Shown here: positions 50,019 through 58,786 of the stretch, one piece after another
Position numbering within the stretch: position 1 is the stretch's first letter
Layout of the letters: each line of letters starts with the position of its first letter
From: Streptomyces humicola
GTDB taxonomy: Bacteria; Actinomycetota; Actinomycetes; Streptomycetales; Streptomycetaceae
DNA: 64,000 nt
Direction: 5' to 3'
Assembly (NCBI RefSeq): GCF_024436035.1
Contig: NZ_JANFNG010000003.1
Location: 124,001 to 188,000 of the forward strand
Program-made: the position numbers and the translations under genes
The notes under the pieces: model-generated
Databases searched by the model: none
Seen by the model: the letters and a program-made list of their open reading frames with translations, nothing else
Told to the model about the DNA's origin: nothing

Positions 50019-50996
50019 TCACTCCTCGACGAGGAGCCTGTCGCGGAGCTGGGCGAGAGTGCGGGCGAGCAGCCGCGAGACGTGCATCTGGGAGATCCCG
50101 ACCTCCTGGGCGATCTGCGACTGGGTCATGTTGCCGAAGAACCGCAGCAGCAGGATCTTCTTCTCGCGCGGCGGCAGCTGTTCGAGCAGCGGCTTGAGCG
50201 ACTCGCGGTACTCCACCCCCTCCAGCGCGTCGTCCTCGGCACCGAGGGTGTCGGCGACGGCCGGGGACTCGTCGTCGGTGTCGGGAACGTCGAGGGAGAG
50301 CGTGCTGTAGGCGTTCGCCGACTCCAGTCCTTCGAGCACCTCCTCCTCGGAGATCTTCAGATGCTCGGCCAGCTCGTGGACCGTGGGCGCACGGCCGTGC
50401 TCCTGGGAGAGCTCGCCGGTGGCCGTCGTCAGCGCGAGCCGCAGCTCCTGCAGCCTCCTGGGAACGCGGACCGCCCAGCCCTTGTCGCGGAAGTGCCGCT
50501 TGATCTCGCCCACCACCGTGGGGGTGGCATAGGTGGAGAACTCGACGCCCCGTTCGGGGTCGAAACGGTTCACCGACTTGATCAGCCCGATGGTCGCGAC
50601 CTGGGTGAGGTCGTCCAGCGGCTCGCCCCGGTTGCGGAAGCGTCGAGCCAGGTGCTCGACCAGCGGCAGGTGCATCTGCACCAGCTGGTTGCGCAGCTCA
50701 GCGCGCTCGGGGGAGCCCTCAGGGAGCTTGCTCAGCTCGATGAAGAGCGCTCGGGCGCCGGCCCGGTCGTGCGGGTCGTGCTGCTCGTGCTGGTCCATGG
50801 GATCGGCCTGCTCCGCGTGGTCCGTTCCGTCGGTGCGCGGCACGGGGTGGTGGCGCGCCTGATGCCTTCGGGCCGTGAACGCAGGCCGGTCGGGCTGGGA
50901 GGGCACGGCCACGCCGCGCCCGGCGGGACCGGTGTGCCTGCCGGTGTTGTCGACAGGCACACCGGGCGTCAGCTCCCGAGGAGATTCAGTACTCAC
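50019..50996 (-). CDS. sigH: stress-response sigma factor of the SigB/SigF group (SigH)
   Basis: 325 residues. Regions 2 (LDDLTQVATIGLIKSVNRFD), 3 and 4 (MTQSQIAQEVGISQMHVSRL) are complete. A His/Asp-rich, probably disordered N-terminus of about 80 residues precedes them; an internal ATG at residue 67 could give a shorter form, and multiple SigH forms are known in S. coelicolor. GGGGGAC lies six bases before the GTG. It sits 109 bases after its anti-sigma gene. Confidence 0.92.
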   Translation of the reverse strand: MSTESPRELTPGVPVDNTGRHTGPAGRGVAVPSQPDRPAFTARRHQARHHPVPRTDGTDHAEQADPMDQHEQHDPHDRAGARALFIELSKLPEGSPERAELRNQLVQMHLPLVEHLARRFRNRGEPLDDLTQVATIGLIKSVNRFDPERGVEFSTYATPTVVGEIKRHFRDKGWAVRVPRRLQELRLALTTATGELSQEHGRAPTVHELAEHLKISEEEVLEGLESANAYSTLSLDVPDTDDESPAVADTLGAEDDALEGVEYRESLKPLLEQLPPREKKILLLRFFGNMTQSQIAQEVGISQMHVSRLLARTLAQLRDRLLVEE

Positions 50997-51105
50997 GGCG
51001 GTCCCCCGATCCGTGCACGGTTGTACCGTTACCGGCCCGCTGTCGGGCCGGGACGCGCTGACCCCACCGGGGTCCGGAGCTGCGGGTTGCCGTCATGATC
51101 AGACC

Positions 51106-51519
51106 TCACGACTGTCCGGGTCCGGCGCCGCGCTTCTTGTGCAGGCTGATGCTGACCGTGTTGTCCTCGGCCACGGAGGAGTCCACCTCGCCGGCGAGTG
51201 CGGAGAGCACCGTCCAGGCGAAGGTGTCGCGCTCGGGCGCGCGGCCGTCGGTGGTCGGGGCTGACACGGTCACCCACAGAGCGTCTTCGACCAGCCGGAA
51301 GACGCACGACAGCACGCTTCCGGGGACGGCCTGCTGCAGCAGGATGGCGCAGGCCTCGTCCACGGCGATGCGCAAGTCTTCGATCTCGTCGAGGGTGAAG
51401 TCCAACCGGGCTGCGAGTCCGGCCGTCGCCGTACGCAGTACCGAGAGGTAGGCCCCCGCCGCGGGCAGCCGGACCTCCACGAAGTCCTTCGACCCGGGCT
51501 CGCCTGCGATCTGGGACAC
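51106..51519 (-). CDS. prsH: anti-sigma factor, RsbW-like kinase (PrsH/UshX)
   Basis: 137 residues with an HATPase_c_2 fold; LRIAVDEACAILLQQA holds the N-box region. It should bind and hold SigH. GTG at 51519 with GGAGG upstream, only two bases after the stop of the small upstream ORF. Confidence 0.87.
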   Translation of the reverse strand: MSQIAGEPGSKDFVEVRLPAAGAYLSVLRTATAGLAARLDFTLDEIEDLRIAVDEACAILLQQAVPGSVLSCVFRLVEDALWVTVSAPTTDGRAPERDTFAWTVLSALAGEVDSSVAEDNTVSISLHKKRGAGPGQS

Positions 51520-51521
51520 CC

Positions 51522-51743
51522 TCACCTCCAAGGTGGAACACGGTGATTGAGCTGGATTGTCTGCCCGGTCCACCGCGGGGTGGCGGCGGACCGGCACGTC
51601 ACACGGTCCGCATACTCCGGATGGCCGGAGTCGGCGCGGACCGTCAGCGACGGTATCGCGATCTGTGCCCCGGTGTCGCCCGGAACAAGCGCAGCCTTTC
51701 CCACGAGGGAACCGGAGCCCGGAACCCCGCTGTTGTCACTCAT
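51522..51743 (-). CDS. 73-residue protein upstream of the anti-sigma gene (UshY position)
   Basis: ATG 51743 with AGG seven bases upstream; ends two bases before the anti-sigma GTG, so the two are probably coupled. The product (MSDNSGVPGSGSLVGKAALV...) has no membrane segment or known domain, and a single cysteine near residue 52. Third-position GC is somewhat lower than in neighbours but coding-like. In S. coelicolor a small gene, ushY, holds this place. Confidence 0.6.
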   Translation of the reverse strand: MSDNSGVPGSGSLVGKAALVPGDTGAQIAIPSLTVRADSGHPEYADRVTCRSAATPRWTGQTIQLNHRVPPWR

Positions 51744-51784
51744 GGTAAGCCTATGAGTACACACAGTGGCAGGGGTTTGTGGTC

Positions 51785-52336
51785 TCAATTCGAAAGAGAT
51801 ATCGCGTCGTTGGCCTGACGCGGAACGGGCGGGGCGACGGAGACCGGTGAGGCGGGCGCGGCGGTTGCGGCCAGCGCCCGCAAGGGCTCTCCCGACAACC
51901 GGTACACCGTCCATTCGTCCATCGCCCTCGCCCCCAGCGAGGCGTAGAAGCCGATCGACGGCTCGTTCCAGTCGAGCACCGACCACTCGAACCGCTCGTA
52001 ACCGCGCTCCACGCAGATCCGCGCGAGCTCGGCGAGCAGCGCCTTGCCATGGCCGGTGCCGCGCGCCGCGGGGCGAACGTACAGATCCTCCAGGTAGACC
52101 CCGTGGGTGCCGGTCCATGTGGAGAAGTTGCGGAACCACAGCGCGAAGCCGACAGGCTCCTGCACGGAGTCGTCCTCCGCGATCAGCGCGAAGGCGGCGG
52201 GATGCGCACCGAACAGCGCCTCGCGCAGCTGTGCAGGGGTCGCCCGCGCGTCCCCGAGCGACCGCTCGCACTCCGCAAGTTCGCGGATCATGGCATGGAT
52301 CGCCGGGACGTCGGAAGCGGATGCGGCACGAATCAT
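51785..52336 (-). CDS. GNAT family N-acetyltransferase
   Basis: 183 residues. LEDLYVRPAARGTGHGKALL carries the acetyl-CoA loop, and FYASLGARAMDEWTVYRL the closing strand, close to spermidine/diamine acetyltransferase-like GNATs (EWSVLDWN). An Ala/Pro tail of 30 residues ends the protein. Upstream of the sigH operon on the same strand. Confidence 0.87.
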   Translation of the reverse strand: MIRAASASDVPAIHAMIRELAECERSLGDARATPAQLREALFGAHPAAFALIAEDDSVQEPVGFALWFRNFSTWTGTHGVYLEDLYVRPAARGTGHGKALLAELARICVERGYERFEWSVLDWNEPSIGFYASLGARAMDEWTVYRLSGEPLRALAATAAPASPVSVAPPVPRQANDAISLSN

Positions 52337-52394
52337 GCCCTCAAGGCTAACCGGAAGCTGTGACAACCAGCTGTGGCTTGTGTGGAACGTGGAA

Positions 52395-52655
52395 TCAGGT
52401 GAGCCGCTGATCGACGTAGCACCAGCGCCAGCTCTCACCGGGCTCGAAGGAACGCATCACCGGATGTCCGGTCTCCCGGAAGTGCTCGCCCGCATGCCGG
52501 TACGTCGAGGAGTCGCAGCAGCCCACATGCCCGCACCGCAGGCACAGCCGCAGCTGCACGGGGTGGGTGCCGGCCGCCACGCATTCGAGGCAGGTCTCGC
52601 TCAGCGCGGCCGGTTCGGGGCGCGGCAGCTCCGGAACATGTGCGCACTCCTTCAT
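52395..52655 (-). CDS. UBP-type zinc finger protein
   Basis: 86 residues. C4-H6, C22-C25, C38-C41 and later C46, H53, H58 and H64 make the UBP zinc-finger pattern (LRLCLRCGHVGCCDSS; HFRETGHPVMRSFEPG). In eukaryotes this domain binds ubiquitin ends; its bacterial role is unknown. Confidence 0.88.
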   Translation of the reverse strand: MKECAHVPELPRPEPAALSETCLECVAAGTHPVQLRLCLRCGHVGCCDSSTYRHAGEHFRETGHPVMRSFEPGESWRWCYVDQRLT

Positions 52656-52714
52656 GATTCCTAGGTTAGGCGGGTGCAGCAGGAGCGGCAGATACGGAGC
52701 GGGGACGGCGGAGC

Positions 52715-54361
52715 ATGACTGGTGCGGGCGCGACTGCGGGCGCGGGGGCGGTGGCGACGGGCGGGGCGGCGCTGCTGCTCCTGGTGGCCGGGAGCGCCGC
52801 GGTCGCGGGCGCGGCGCGCAGGACGGGGATCTCGGCGGCGTTGCTGCTGGTCACCGTGGGCCTTGCGGTCTCGTACATCCCGGGTGTCCCCGGCTACCGG
52901 CTCGACCCGCATCTCGTGCTGCCGTTCGTGCTGCCGCCGCTGCTGCACACCGAGGCGCTCGACAGCTCCTATCTCGGTCTGCGCGCCAATCTGCGGCCGG
53001 TCGCGCTGCTCTCCGTCGGCTATGTGCTCTTTGCGACCGCGCTGATCGGCACGGCAGCGTACCTGCTGATCCCTGGGCTGCCGCTGGCCGCTGCCCTGGT
53101 GCTCGGTGCCGTCGTCGCGCCGTCCGACGCGGTGGCGGCGACCGCGATCGCGCGGCGGGTGGGGCTCCCGGCCCGGATGGTGACGATTCTGCAGGGCGAG
53201 TCGCTGCTCAACGACGCCACCGCCATCACCGCCTACCGCGTCGCGCTCGCGGCGGCGGTCGGCACGTCCATCGGCTGGCTGCACGGGATCGGCGACTTCC
53301 TGCGTGCGGCGGTGGGCGGCGTCGGCGTGGGCCTGGTGCTGATGGTGCCGCTGCACTGGCTGCGTATCCGGCTCACCCGGCTGCGCGAGCCGCTGCTGCA
53401 GAACACCCTCTCGCTGCTGATCCCGTTCGTCGCCTACGCCGCGGCGGAACGGGCCGGTGCGTCCGGGGTGCTCGCCGTGGTGGTCGTCGGGCTCTACCTG
53501 GGGCACCACTCCTTCCAGGTGGACTTCGCCACCCGGCTGCAGGAGGCCGCGGTGTGGAAGATGGTCGCGTTCATCCTGGAGTCGGCGGTCTTCGCGCTCA
53601 TCGGCCTGCAACTGCGTGTCGTCGTCAAGGGGCTCGGCCACCACAGCCTGCCCCAGGCGGCCGGGTACGCGCTCGTGCTGCTCACCGTGCTGATCCTGTC
53701 GCGGTTCGTGTGGACCTTCCCCGCCACCTATCTGCCCCGCCGCCTGTTCCGGCGGGTTCGGGAGGCGGATCCGGCGCCGACGTGGACGACGCCGTTTGTC
53801 ATCTCATGGGCCGGGATGCGCGGGGTGGTCTCGCTCGCCGTCGCCTTCTCGATCCCGCTGACGACGCAGAGCGGCGGGCAGTTCCCCTCCCGCGATCTGC
53901 TGCTCTTCCTCGCCTTCAGCTGTGTGATCGGGACGCTGGTGCTGCAGGGCTTCACCCTTCCCGCAGTCGTACGGCGTCTCGACCTGCCGCAGCGGGACCT
54001 CCGCCGGGAGACGCTCATCGAGGCACAGGCCCAGAGCGAGGCGTCGCAGGCCGCCGAGGAGCGGCTCGAACGGAGGCTGACGGAGCCGGGCAACGCACTG
54101 CCGTCGCCGCTGGCGGACCGGCTGCGCACCGTGCTGGAGCGACGGCGCAACGCGGTGTGGGAGCGGCTCGGCGGGGTCAGCGAGGTGACGGGTGAGTCGG
54201 CCGACGCCACCTACCGGCGGCTTGCGCAGGAGATGATCGGCGCCGAGCGCGAGGTGTTCGTACGGCTGCGGGACGAGCGGCGGATCGACGACGAGATGCT
54301 GCGGACCCTGCTGCGCCGCCTCGACCTGGAGGAGGCCGCCGCCGAGCGCCCGGAACCGTAA
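52715..54361 (+). CDS. Na+/H+ antiporter, CPA1 family
   Basis: 548 residues with about 12 membrane helices. VVAPSDAVAATAIARRVG and GESLLNDATAITAYR are the ion-binding helices of NhaP-type antiporters. A charged cytoplasmic tail of about 120 residues, largely coiled-coil, follows. ATG 52715 sits just after GGCGGAG. Confidence 0.9.
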   Translation: MTGAGATAGAGAVATGGAALLLLVAGSAAVAGAARRTGISAALLLVTVGLAVSYIPGVPGYRLDPHLVLPFVLPPLLHTEALDSSYLGLRANLRPVALLSVGYVLFATALIGTAAYLLIPGLPLAAALVLGAVVAPSDAVAATAIARRVGLPARMVTILQGESLLNDATAITAYRVALAAAVGTSIGWLHGIGDFLRAAVGGVGVGLVLMVPLHWLRIRLTRLREPLLQNTLSLLIPFVAYAAAERAGASGVLAVVVVGLYLGHHSFQVDFATRLQEAAVWKMVAFILESAVFALIGLQLRVVVKGLGHHSLPQAAGYALVLLTVLILSRFVWTFPATYLPRRLFRRVREADPAPTWTTPFVISWAGMRGVVSLAVAFSIPLTTQSGGQFPSRDLLLFLAFSCVIGTLVLQGFTLPAVVRRLDLPQRDLRRETLIEAQAQSEASQAAEERLERRLTEPGNALPSPLADRLRTVLERRRNAVWERLGGVSEVTGESADATYRRLAQEMIGAEREVFVRLRDERRIDDEMLRTLLRRLDLEEAAAERPEP

Positions 54362-54381
54362 CGGGACGGGCGCTCCGCGGT

Positions 54382-55302
54382 TCACCCCGTGATGACGGCA
54401 GCGACGCGCGTACCGGGCGGAAAGGCGTTCTCCCGGGCGAGTTCGAAGATCCCGTACAGCATTTTCGCGACATATGTGGGGTCGGGCAGCAGGCCGTGCC
54501 GTCCGGCGAAGTCGGCGGCGAATTCGGTGAGTTCGGGGCTGGTGCGGGCGTAACCGCCGAAGTGGAAACGGTCGTCGAGCGACCAGGTGCCGCGAGGTCT
54601 GCCGAACGCCTGTTTCTGGAGCCTTTCGATGTCGTCCGCCAGAAAAGCACCGCCTTTGAGAACGGGGAATCCGATCACCCGTTGCGTTCCCGCGTCGAGT
54701 CCCGCGTCGAGTCCTGCCGCGAGCCCGGCGAGTGTGCCGCCGGTGCCGCAGGCGACGGTGACGACGTCGGCGTGTCCGCGCAGCTCGCGCCCGAGATCGG
54801 CGCACCCGAGGGCGGCGAGTGCGTTGCTGCCGCCCTCGGGGAGGAGGTGGAACCGCCCGAAGCGGTCGGCCAGCTCCGCGGCCACCGCGGGATCATCGAT
54901 GGCTCGGTAGCGGCGGAAGGTCGCGCGGTCGGTGAAGTGCAGCCGCATGCCGTCGCCGGCCGCGCAGGCGAGCGAGGAGTTGAGCGGCCGGTCCGCCAGC
55001 TCGTCCCCCCGTACGACGCCGATGGTCGCGAAGCCGAAGAGCCGGCCCGCGGCGGCGGTGGCCCGCAGGTGGTTGGAGTAGGCGCCGCCGAAGGTCAGCA
55101 ATGTGTCATGTCCGCATTCACGCGCGGCGAGCAGATTGCGATGCAGTTTGCGCCATTTGTTGCCGACGAGTTCGGGGTGTATCAGATCGTCGCGCTTGAG
55201 CAGCAGTCGTATCCCGCGGCGGTCCAGCCGCTCATCCTCGGCCTCCTCGATCGGCGAGGGCAGCACTGGAAGCGGTGAGACGGAGGGCGGCGGTGTGATC
55301 AC
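54382..55302 (-). CDS. PLP-dependent ACC deaminase/D-cysteine desulfhydrase family enzyme
   Basis: 306 residues, tryptophan-synthase-beta fold. The PLP lysine is in VGNKWRKLH (about residue 48-52), phosphate loop TVACGTGGTLAGL. D-cysteine desulfhydrase or ACC deaminase is likely; the two cannot be told apart here. A small LDAGLDAG duplication lies near residue 200. GTG start without clear Shine-Dalgarno site. Confidence 0.83.
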   Translation of the reverse strand: MITPPPSVSPLPVLPSPIEEAEDERLDRRGIRLLLKRDDLIHPELVGNKWRKLHRNLLAARECGHDTLLTFGGAYSNHLRATAAAGRLFGFATIGVVRGDELADRPLNSSLACAAGDGMRLHFTDRATFRRYRAIDDPAVAAELADRFGRFHLLPEGGSNALAALGCADLGRELRGHADVVTVACGTGGTLAGLAAGLDAGLDAGTQRVIGFPVLKGGAFLADDIERLQKQAFGRPRGTWSLDDRFHFGGYARTSPELTEFAADFAGRHGLLPDPTYVAKMLYGIFELARENAFPPGTRVAAVITG

Positions 55303-55422
55303 GTGCCAATTCTAGTGACGGCTTGATAACGAATTCCGGGTGCGGATCCCCCGTGGCCAACGTTGTCTTTCGCGCAAAACGCGCCAGGAATCAACCGTTC
55401 ACAACATGCCTGCAACAAATCG

Positions 55423-55451
55423 TTGACGCGCTCTCTGGATGCCCATAACGT
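55423..55451 (+). promoter_or_regulatory. amt promoter
   Basis: TTGACG (55423-55428), 17-base spacer, TAACGT (55446-55451), a vegetative-type promoter 74 bases before the amt start. I could not find a convincing GlnR box here. Confidence 0.65.
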
Positions 55452-55525
55452 TCCTCCATTCGAAAAGATAATTCCACGATGCGGAAAATGATCAAACTGG
55501 CCGGGAAGATCCACTGGGAAGGTTC

Positions 55526-56860
55526 ATGAAAATCGATCTTGCGCACATAGACAGCGGCGCCACAGCGTGGGTTCTCATCAGCGCCGCACTGGTGCTGTTC
55601 ATGACGCCGGGCGTCGCCTTCTTCTACGGCGGCATGGTGCGTGCCAAGCACGTCCTGGCCGTGATCATGCAGAACTTCATCACGATCGGCCTGGTCAGCG
55701 TGGTCTGGGTGGTCGTCGGATACTCGCTCGCCTTCGGCAAGGGCAACGGGCTCATCGGCGACCTGCACTTCGCGGGTCTTGCGCATATGGACGAGGCGGT
55801 TCCCGGCCTCGGAACGGCGCTCGTCATCCCGCCGTTGGTCTTCGCGATCTACCAGATGATGTTCGCGGTGATCACCCCTGCACTGATCACCGGGGCGACC
55901 GCCGACCGCTGGAAGTTCAGCTCGTTCGTGCCGTTCGTCGTGGCGTGGTCCGTCCTCGTCTACGGCCCGGTCGCGCACTGGCTCTTCTCGCCCGAGGGCT
56001 GGCTGGCCAAGCTCGGTGCCGTCGACTTCGCCGGCGGAATCGTGGTCCACGCCAGCGCCGGGACCGCCGCTCTCGCCCTGTGCCTCTTCCTGGGACGGCG
56101 GCGCGGCTGGCCGCAGAAGGAGCTCAAGAGCCACAACATGCCGCTGATGCTCATCGGGGCGGCCATGCTCTGGTTCGGCTGGTTCGGCTTCAACGCCGGT
56201 TCCGCTCTCGGCGCCAACGGGCTCGCCGCCACTGCGTTCATCAACACCAACACCGCGGGCGCCGTGGCAATGCTCACCTGGGTCGCCGTCGAGCGCATCC
56301 GGCACGGCAAGGCCACCACGCTCGGCGCCGCGGCCGGTGCGGTCGCCGGCCTCGCCGCGATCACCCCGTGCGCCGGTTACGTCAGCCCGCTCGCCTCGCT
56401 GGCCATCGGTGTGGCGTCGGGCGCACTGTGCTGCTTCGCGGTGGAGTGGAAGAACCGGTTCGGCTACGACGACTCGCTCGACGTCGTGGGCGTGCACCTC
56501 GTCGGCGGTGTGCTCGGAGCGCTCTGCGTCGGCCTCTTCGCCACCACGTCGGTCAACCCGTCAGTCTCCAACGGCCTGTTCTACGGCGGCGGTTTCTCGC
56601 TCCTCGGCAAGCAGGCGCTGGCCACCGTCGTGGTCATGGCCTGGTCGTTCGCCGTGACGGCTGCGCTCGCCCTGGTCCTGAAGAAGGTGACCGGCAACCG
56701 CGTCAGCGAGGACGACGAGGAACTCGGCCTGGACCTGGCGCTGCACGGCGAGACGGCGTACGTCCTCACCGAGCAGGAGGAGCCGGCGGTGCAGGTCGCC
56801 TCGGCCTCGGCCCCGGACACCGACCCCGACGCCGACGGAGAGCTCGTCCTGACCGGCTGA
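55526..56860 (+). CDS. amt: ammonium transporter (Amt/Mep)
   Basis: 444 residues, eleven membrane helices. FFYGGMVRAKHVL, AGGIVVHASAGTAAL (twin-His pore), LIGAAMLWFGWFGFNAGS and DDSLDVVGVHLVGG are family signatures. An acidic tail of about 60 residues follows. Unlike amtB in the amtB-glnK-glnD operon, no PII gene is next to it. GGGAAGG precedes the ATG. Confidence 0.92.
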   Translation: MKIDLAHIDSGATAWVLISAALVLFMTPGVAFFYGGMVRAKHVLAVIMQNFITIGLVSVVWVVVGYSLAFGKGNGLIGDLHFAGLAHMDEAVPGLGTALVIPPLVFAIYQMMFAVITPALITGATADRWKFSSFVPFVVAWSVLVYGPVAHWLFSPEGWLAKLGAVDFAGGIVVHASAGTAALALCLFLGRRRGWPQKELKSHNMPLMLIGAAMLWFGWFGFNAGSALGANGLAATAFINTNTAGAVAMLTWVAVERIRHGKATTLGAAAGAVAGLAAITPCAGYVSPLASLAIGVASGALCCFAVEWKNRFGYDDSLDVVGVHLVGGVLGALCVGLFATTSVNPSVSNGLFYGGGFSLLGKQALATVVVMAWSFAVTAALALVLKKVTGNRVSEDDEELGLDLALHGETAYVLTEQEEPAVQVASASAPDTDPDADGELVLTG

Positions 56861-56997
56861 CGGGCTGACTCCCGGGCGCCGTACCCGGTCCGACGGGATC
56901 TCTTGGCCGTCGTCCCGCCGGGCCGGGTACGGATTTCACGCTCGGTGTCGCCACCGCAGCGGGCACCGATTGACGTTTCGTTTCCGTACACCCTGCT

Positions 56998-57343
56998 GCT
57001 TCTCATCCAGCTCTTCGGCGAGTTCTCCCGGCTGCTGGAGTTCGGCGGCCGCTACGTCTGCATCACGGGCTGCTACAACGACGTGACGGGTGGGCGCTCC
57101 AAGGCCGTCAGCCGCATCGACGAGCACTACACCTGCAACGTCCACCCTCGCAGCCGCTACTTCGAGGCCATGGCGGCAGGCGGGCTGGCCCCGATCGGCG
57201 TGGTCGACCTGACGGCGCAGACGATCCCGTACTGGGAGCTGCGGGCGAAGTCCTCGGTGGCCACCGGGATCGAGGAGCCGTTCCCCACCGCCTACAAGGA
57301 AGGCAGCTTCCACTACCTGCTCATCGCGGCCGACCGCATCTGA
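56998..57343 (+). pseudogene. remnant of a geranyl diphosphate 2-C-methyltransferase gene (2-methylisoborneol pathway)
   Basis: Only the last 110 or so residues of the roughly 290-residue family are left. FGEFSRLLEFGGRYVCITGC, HYTCNVHPRSRYFEAMA and TIPYWELRAKSSVATGIEE follow the C-terminus of GPP methyltransferase, ending in LLIAADRI. The S-adenosylmethionine-binding half is missing; the upstream frame (56903 on) is unrelated. No 2-MIB cyclase gene lies beside it. Confidence 0.75.
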
Positions 57344-57457
57344 CGTGTCCTTTGCGGGACGGAACGGGCCTATGGCAGGCCAGGGAGGCGATTCCCCCAC
57401 CGGGTCAGGTCGGCGGGGGGATCGCACATATTTGAGGGTTGGTGCCCACCCACCGGG

Positions 57458-58468
57458 TCAGATGTGCGCCGGCGCCCGAAGGGGACTGGGCGGTCCGTCA
57501 CCGGCCTGCGTGGCGGCGCCCAGTGACTCGATCGGGTTGCAGTACGGCAGGCCGGTGAGCGGTTGATCGGTACAGAACCTGACGATCACGTCGGCGAACT
57601 CCGCCATCCGTTCCACAGGTGCCAGATGGTCGGCCTCTTTGATGGTGGTGAAGGACGAAGCGGGCAGCGAAGCGGCGACCTCGCGGCCCATGGCGGGCGG
57701 GCAGAGCGTGTCGCATTCGCCGGTGAACACCAGCGACGGCACGGCGGGCACCGGCTCGTCCCGATACCACTCGTGGCTCAGCAGCCGCGCGTTGTGCTCC
57801 ACGGACATCCTGATCTCTTCGTCCGACTGCCTCATGAACTGTGCGTAGAGCAGCCGGGAGACGACCTCGTGCTTACGCACCAGACCAGTGCCGGCCGGGG
57901 ACATGAACCGCTGGACCAGTTCGGTGGCGATCTGTGCGCGGTCGCCGCGCTCCAACATCCGCGTCCAGCGCGGTACGGCATCGACGTAATCATCGGGAAT
58001 GACCTTGGTCATGCCGACCAGCCCCAGCCGTGCCAGATAGCTCGGGTAGTGCTGAGCGAAGCGCAGGGCGATGGCCCCACCGAAGCAGGTGCCGATGAGG
58101 TTCACCTTCGGCATGCCCAGCTCTGTCAGCATGTGCCGGACGTTTGCGGCGAGGAAGTCCAGGCCGTAGCGGGCGGGCAGGAAGTCCGCGGCCCCGTACC
58201 CGGGGAGGTCGACCGTGACCATCGTGCACTGTGGGGTCAGCCACTTCTCGTGTCGCAGCCACGCGAAACGGTTCTGTGAGGAACCGCCCAGCAGCACCAA
58301 CGGAACGGTCTGCGGGCGGTCCTGATGAAGAATGCGGCAGTGGTATGCGAAGCCTTCGAACGCGAGCGTCCGCTCCTCCATCGGCACATGCATCGGCACA
58401 TGTTCCGGTGACCGTGGGCCGGACGCTGACGAGGGTGTGTCCTGTGCGGTGTCGATGTCAGAGCGCAT
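57458..58468 (-). CDS. alpha/beta hydrolase with a cysteine nucleophile
   Basis: 336 residues. The nucleophile elbow reads LIGTCFGGAIAL, so C128 stands where serine is usual; the acid residue is in TGECDTLCPP and the histidine in EADHLAPVE. The oxyanion region is LLGGSSQNRFAWLRH. No signal peptide. GGAG lies six bases before the ATG. Substrate unknown; the adjacent methyltransferase remnant gives no clear link. Confidence 0.83.
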   Translation of the reverse strand: MRSDIDTAQDTPSSASGPRSPEHVPMHVPMEERTLAFEGFAYHCRILHQDRPQTVPLVLLGGSSQNRFAWLRHEKWLTPQCTMVTVDLPGYGAADFLPARYGLDFLAANVRHMLTELGMPKVNLIGTCFGGAIALRFAQHYPSYLARLGLVGMTKVIPDDYVDAVPRWTRMLERGDRAQIATELVQRFMSPAGTGLVRKHEVVSRLLYAQFMRQSDEEIRMSVEHNARLLSHEWYRDEPVPAVPSLVFTGECDTLCPPAMGREVAASLPASSFTTIKEADHLAPVERMAEFADVIVRFCTDQPLTGLPYCNPIESLGAATQAGDGPPSPLRAPAHI

Positions 58469-58513
58469 ATGGACTCCGGGGGAAAGGGAGCGTTGACCGA
58501 ATTCCCATGATTG

Positions 58514-58552
58514 CTCATTAGGTCATATGTGATCGTAATTAGCCTTAATGAG
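58514..58552. promoter_or_regulatory. AT-rich inverted repeat upstream of the hydrolase
   Basis: CTCATTAGG (58514-58522) and CCTTAATGAG (58543-58552) pair except for one extra base, around an AT-rich spacer. It lies 45 bases before the hydrolase start, in the 318-base gap to the secreted-protein cluster. A promoter/operator role is inferred. Confidence 0.4.
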
Positions 58553-58725
58553 TGTGTCGGCGGCAGCGGCGTCGCCTGAAGTTGAGTCGCTCGGTTGGGT
58601 GATGCGTGGCGCGCGACGCATGACGCGGGCGATGGAGGGCGGCGCGGCGAGTGCTGTCGCGGATCTGTGGGGGGCTCCGCTGTGGCCCGACACGGGCCGT
58701 GGAGCGATGCGAAACCCACTCTGAT

Positions 58726-58743
58726 GGCTACTGTTAGTGTGCG
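58726..58743 (+). promoter_or_regulatory. family 2 promoter element, copy 1
   Basis: GGCTACTGTTAGTGTGCG, identical over 18 bases to the element at 62824-62841 (minus strand). GCGATGCGAA stands 13 bases further upstream here and 10 bases upstream at the other copy, so a -35/-10 layout is likely. Confidence 0.6.
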
Positions 58744-58786
58744 CATACTGGCAATGCGTAATCAGACCACGAAGGGCACGGGTTCC

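Noticed and set aside
55310-55525. GlnR box before amt
   Set aside because: GT-AC-like fragments are present but not with the usual spacing; only a vegetative promoter can be supported.
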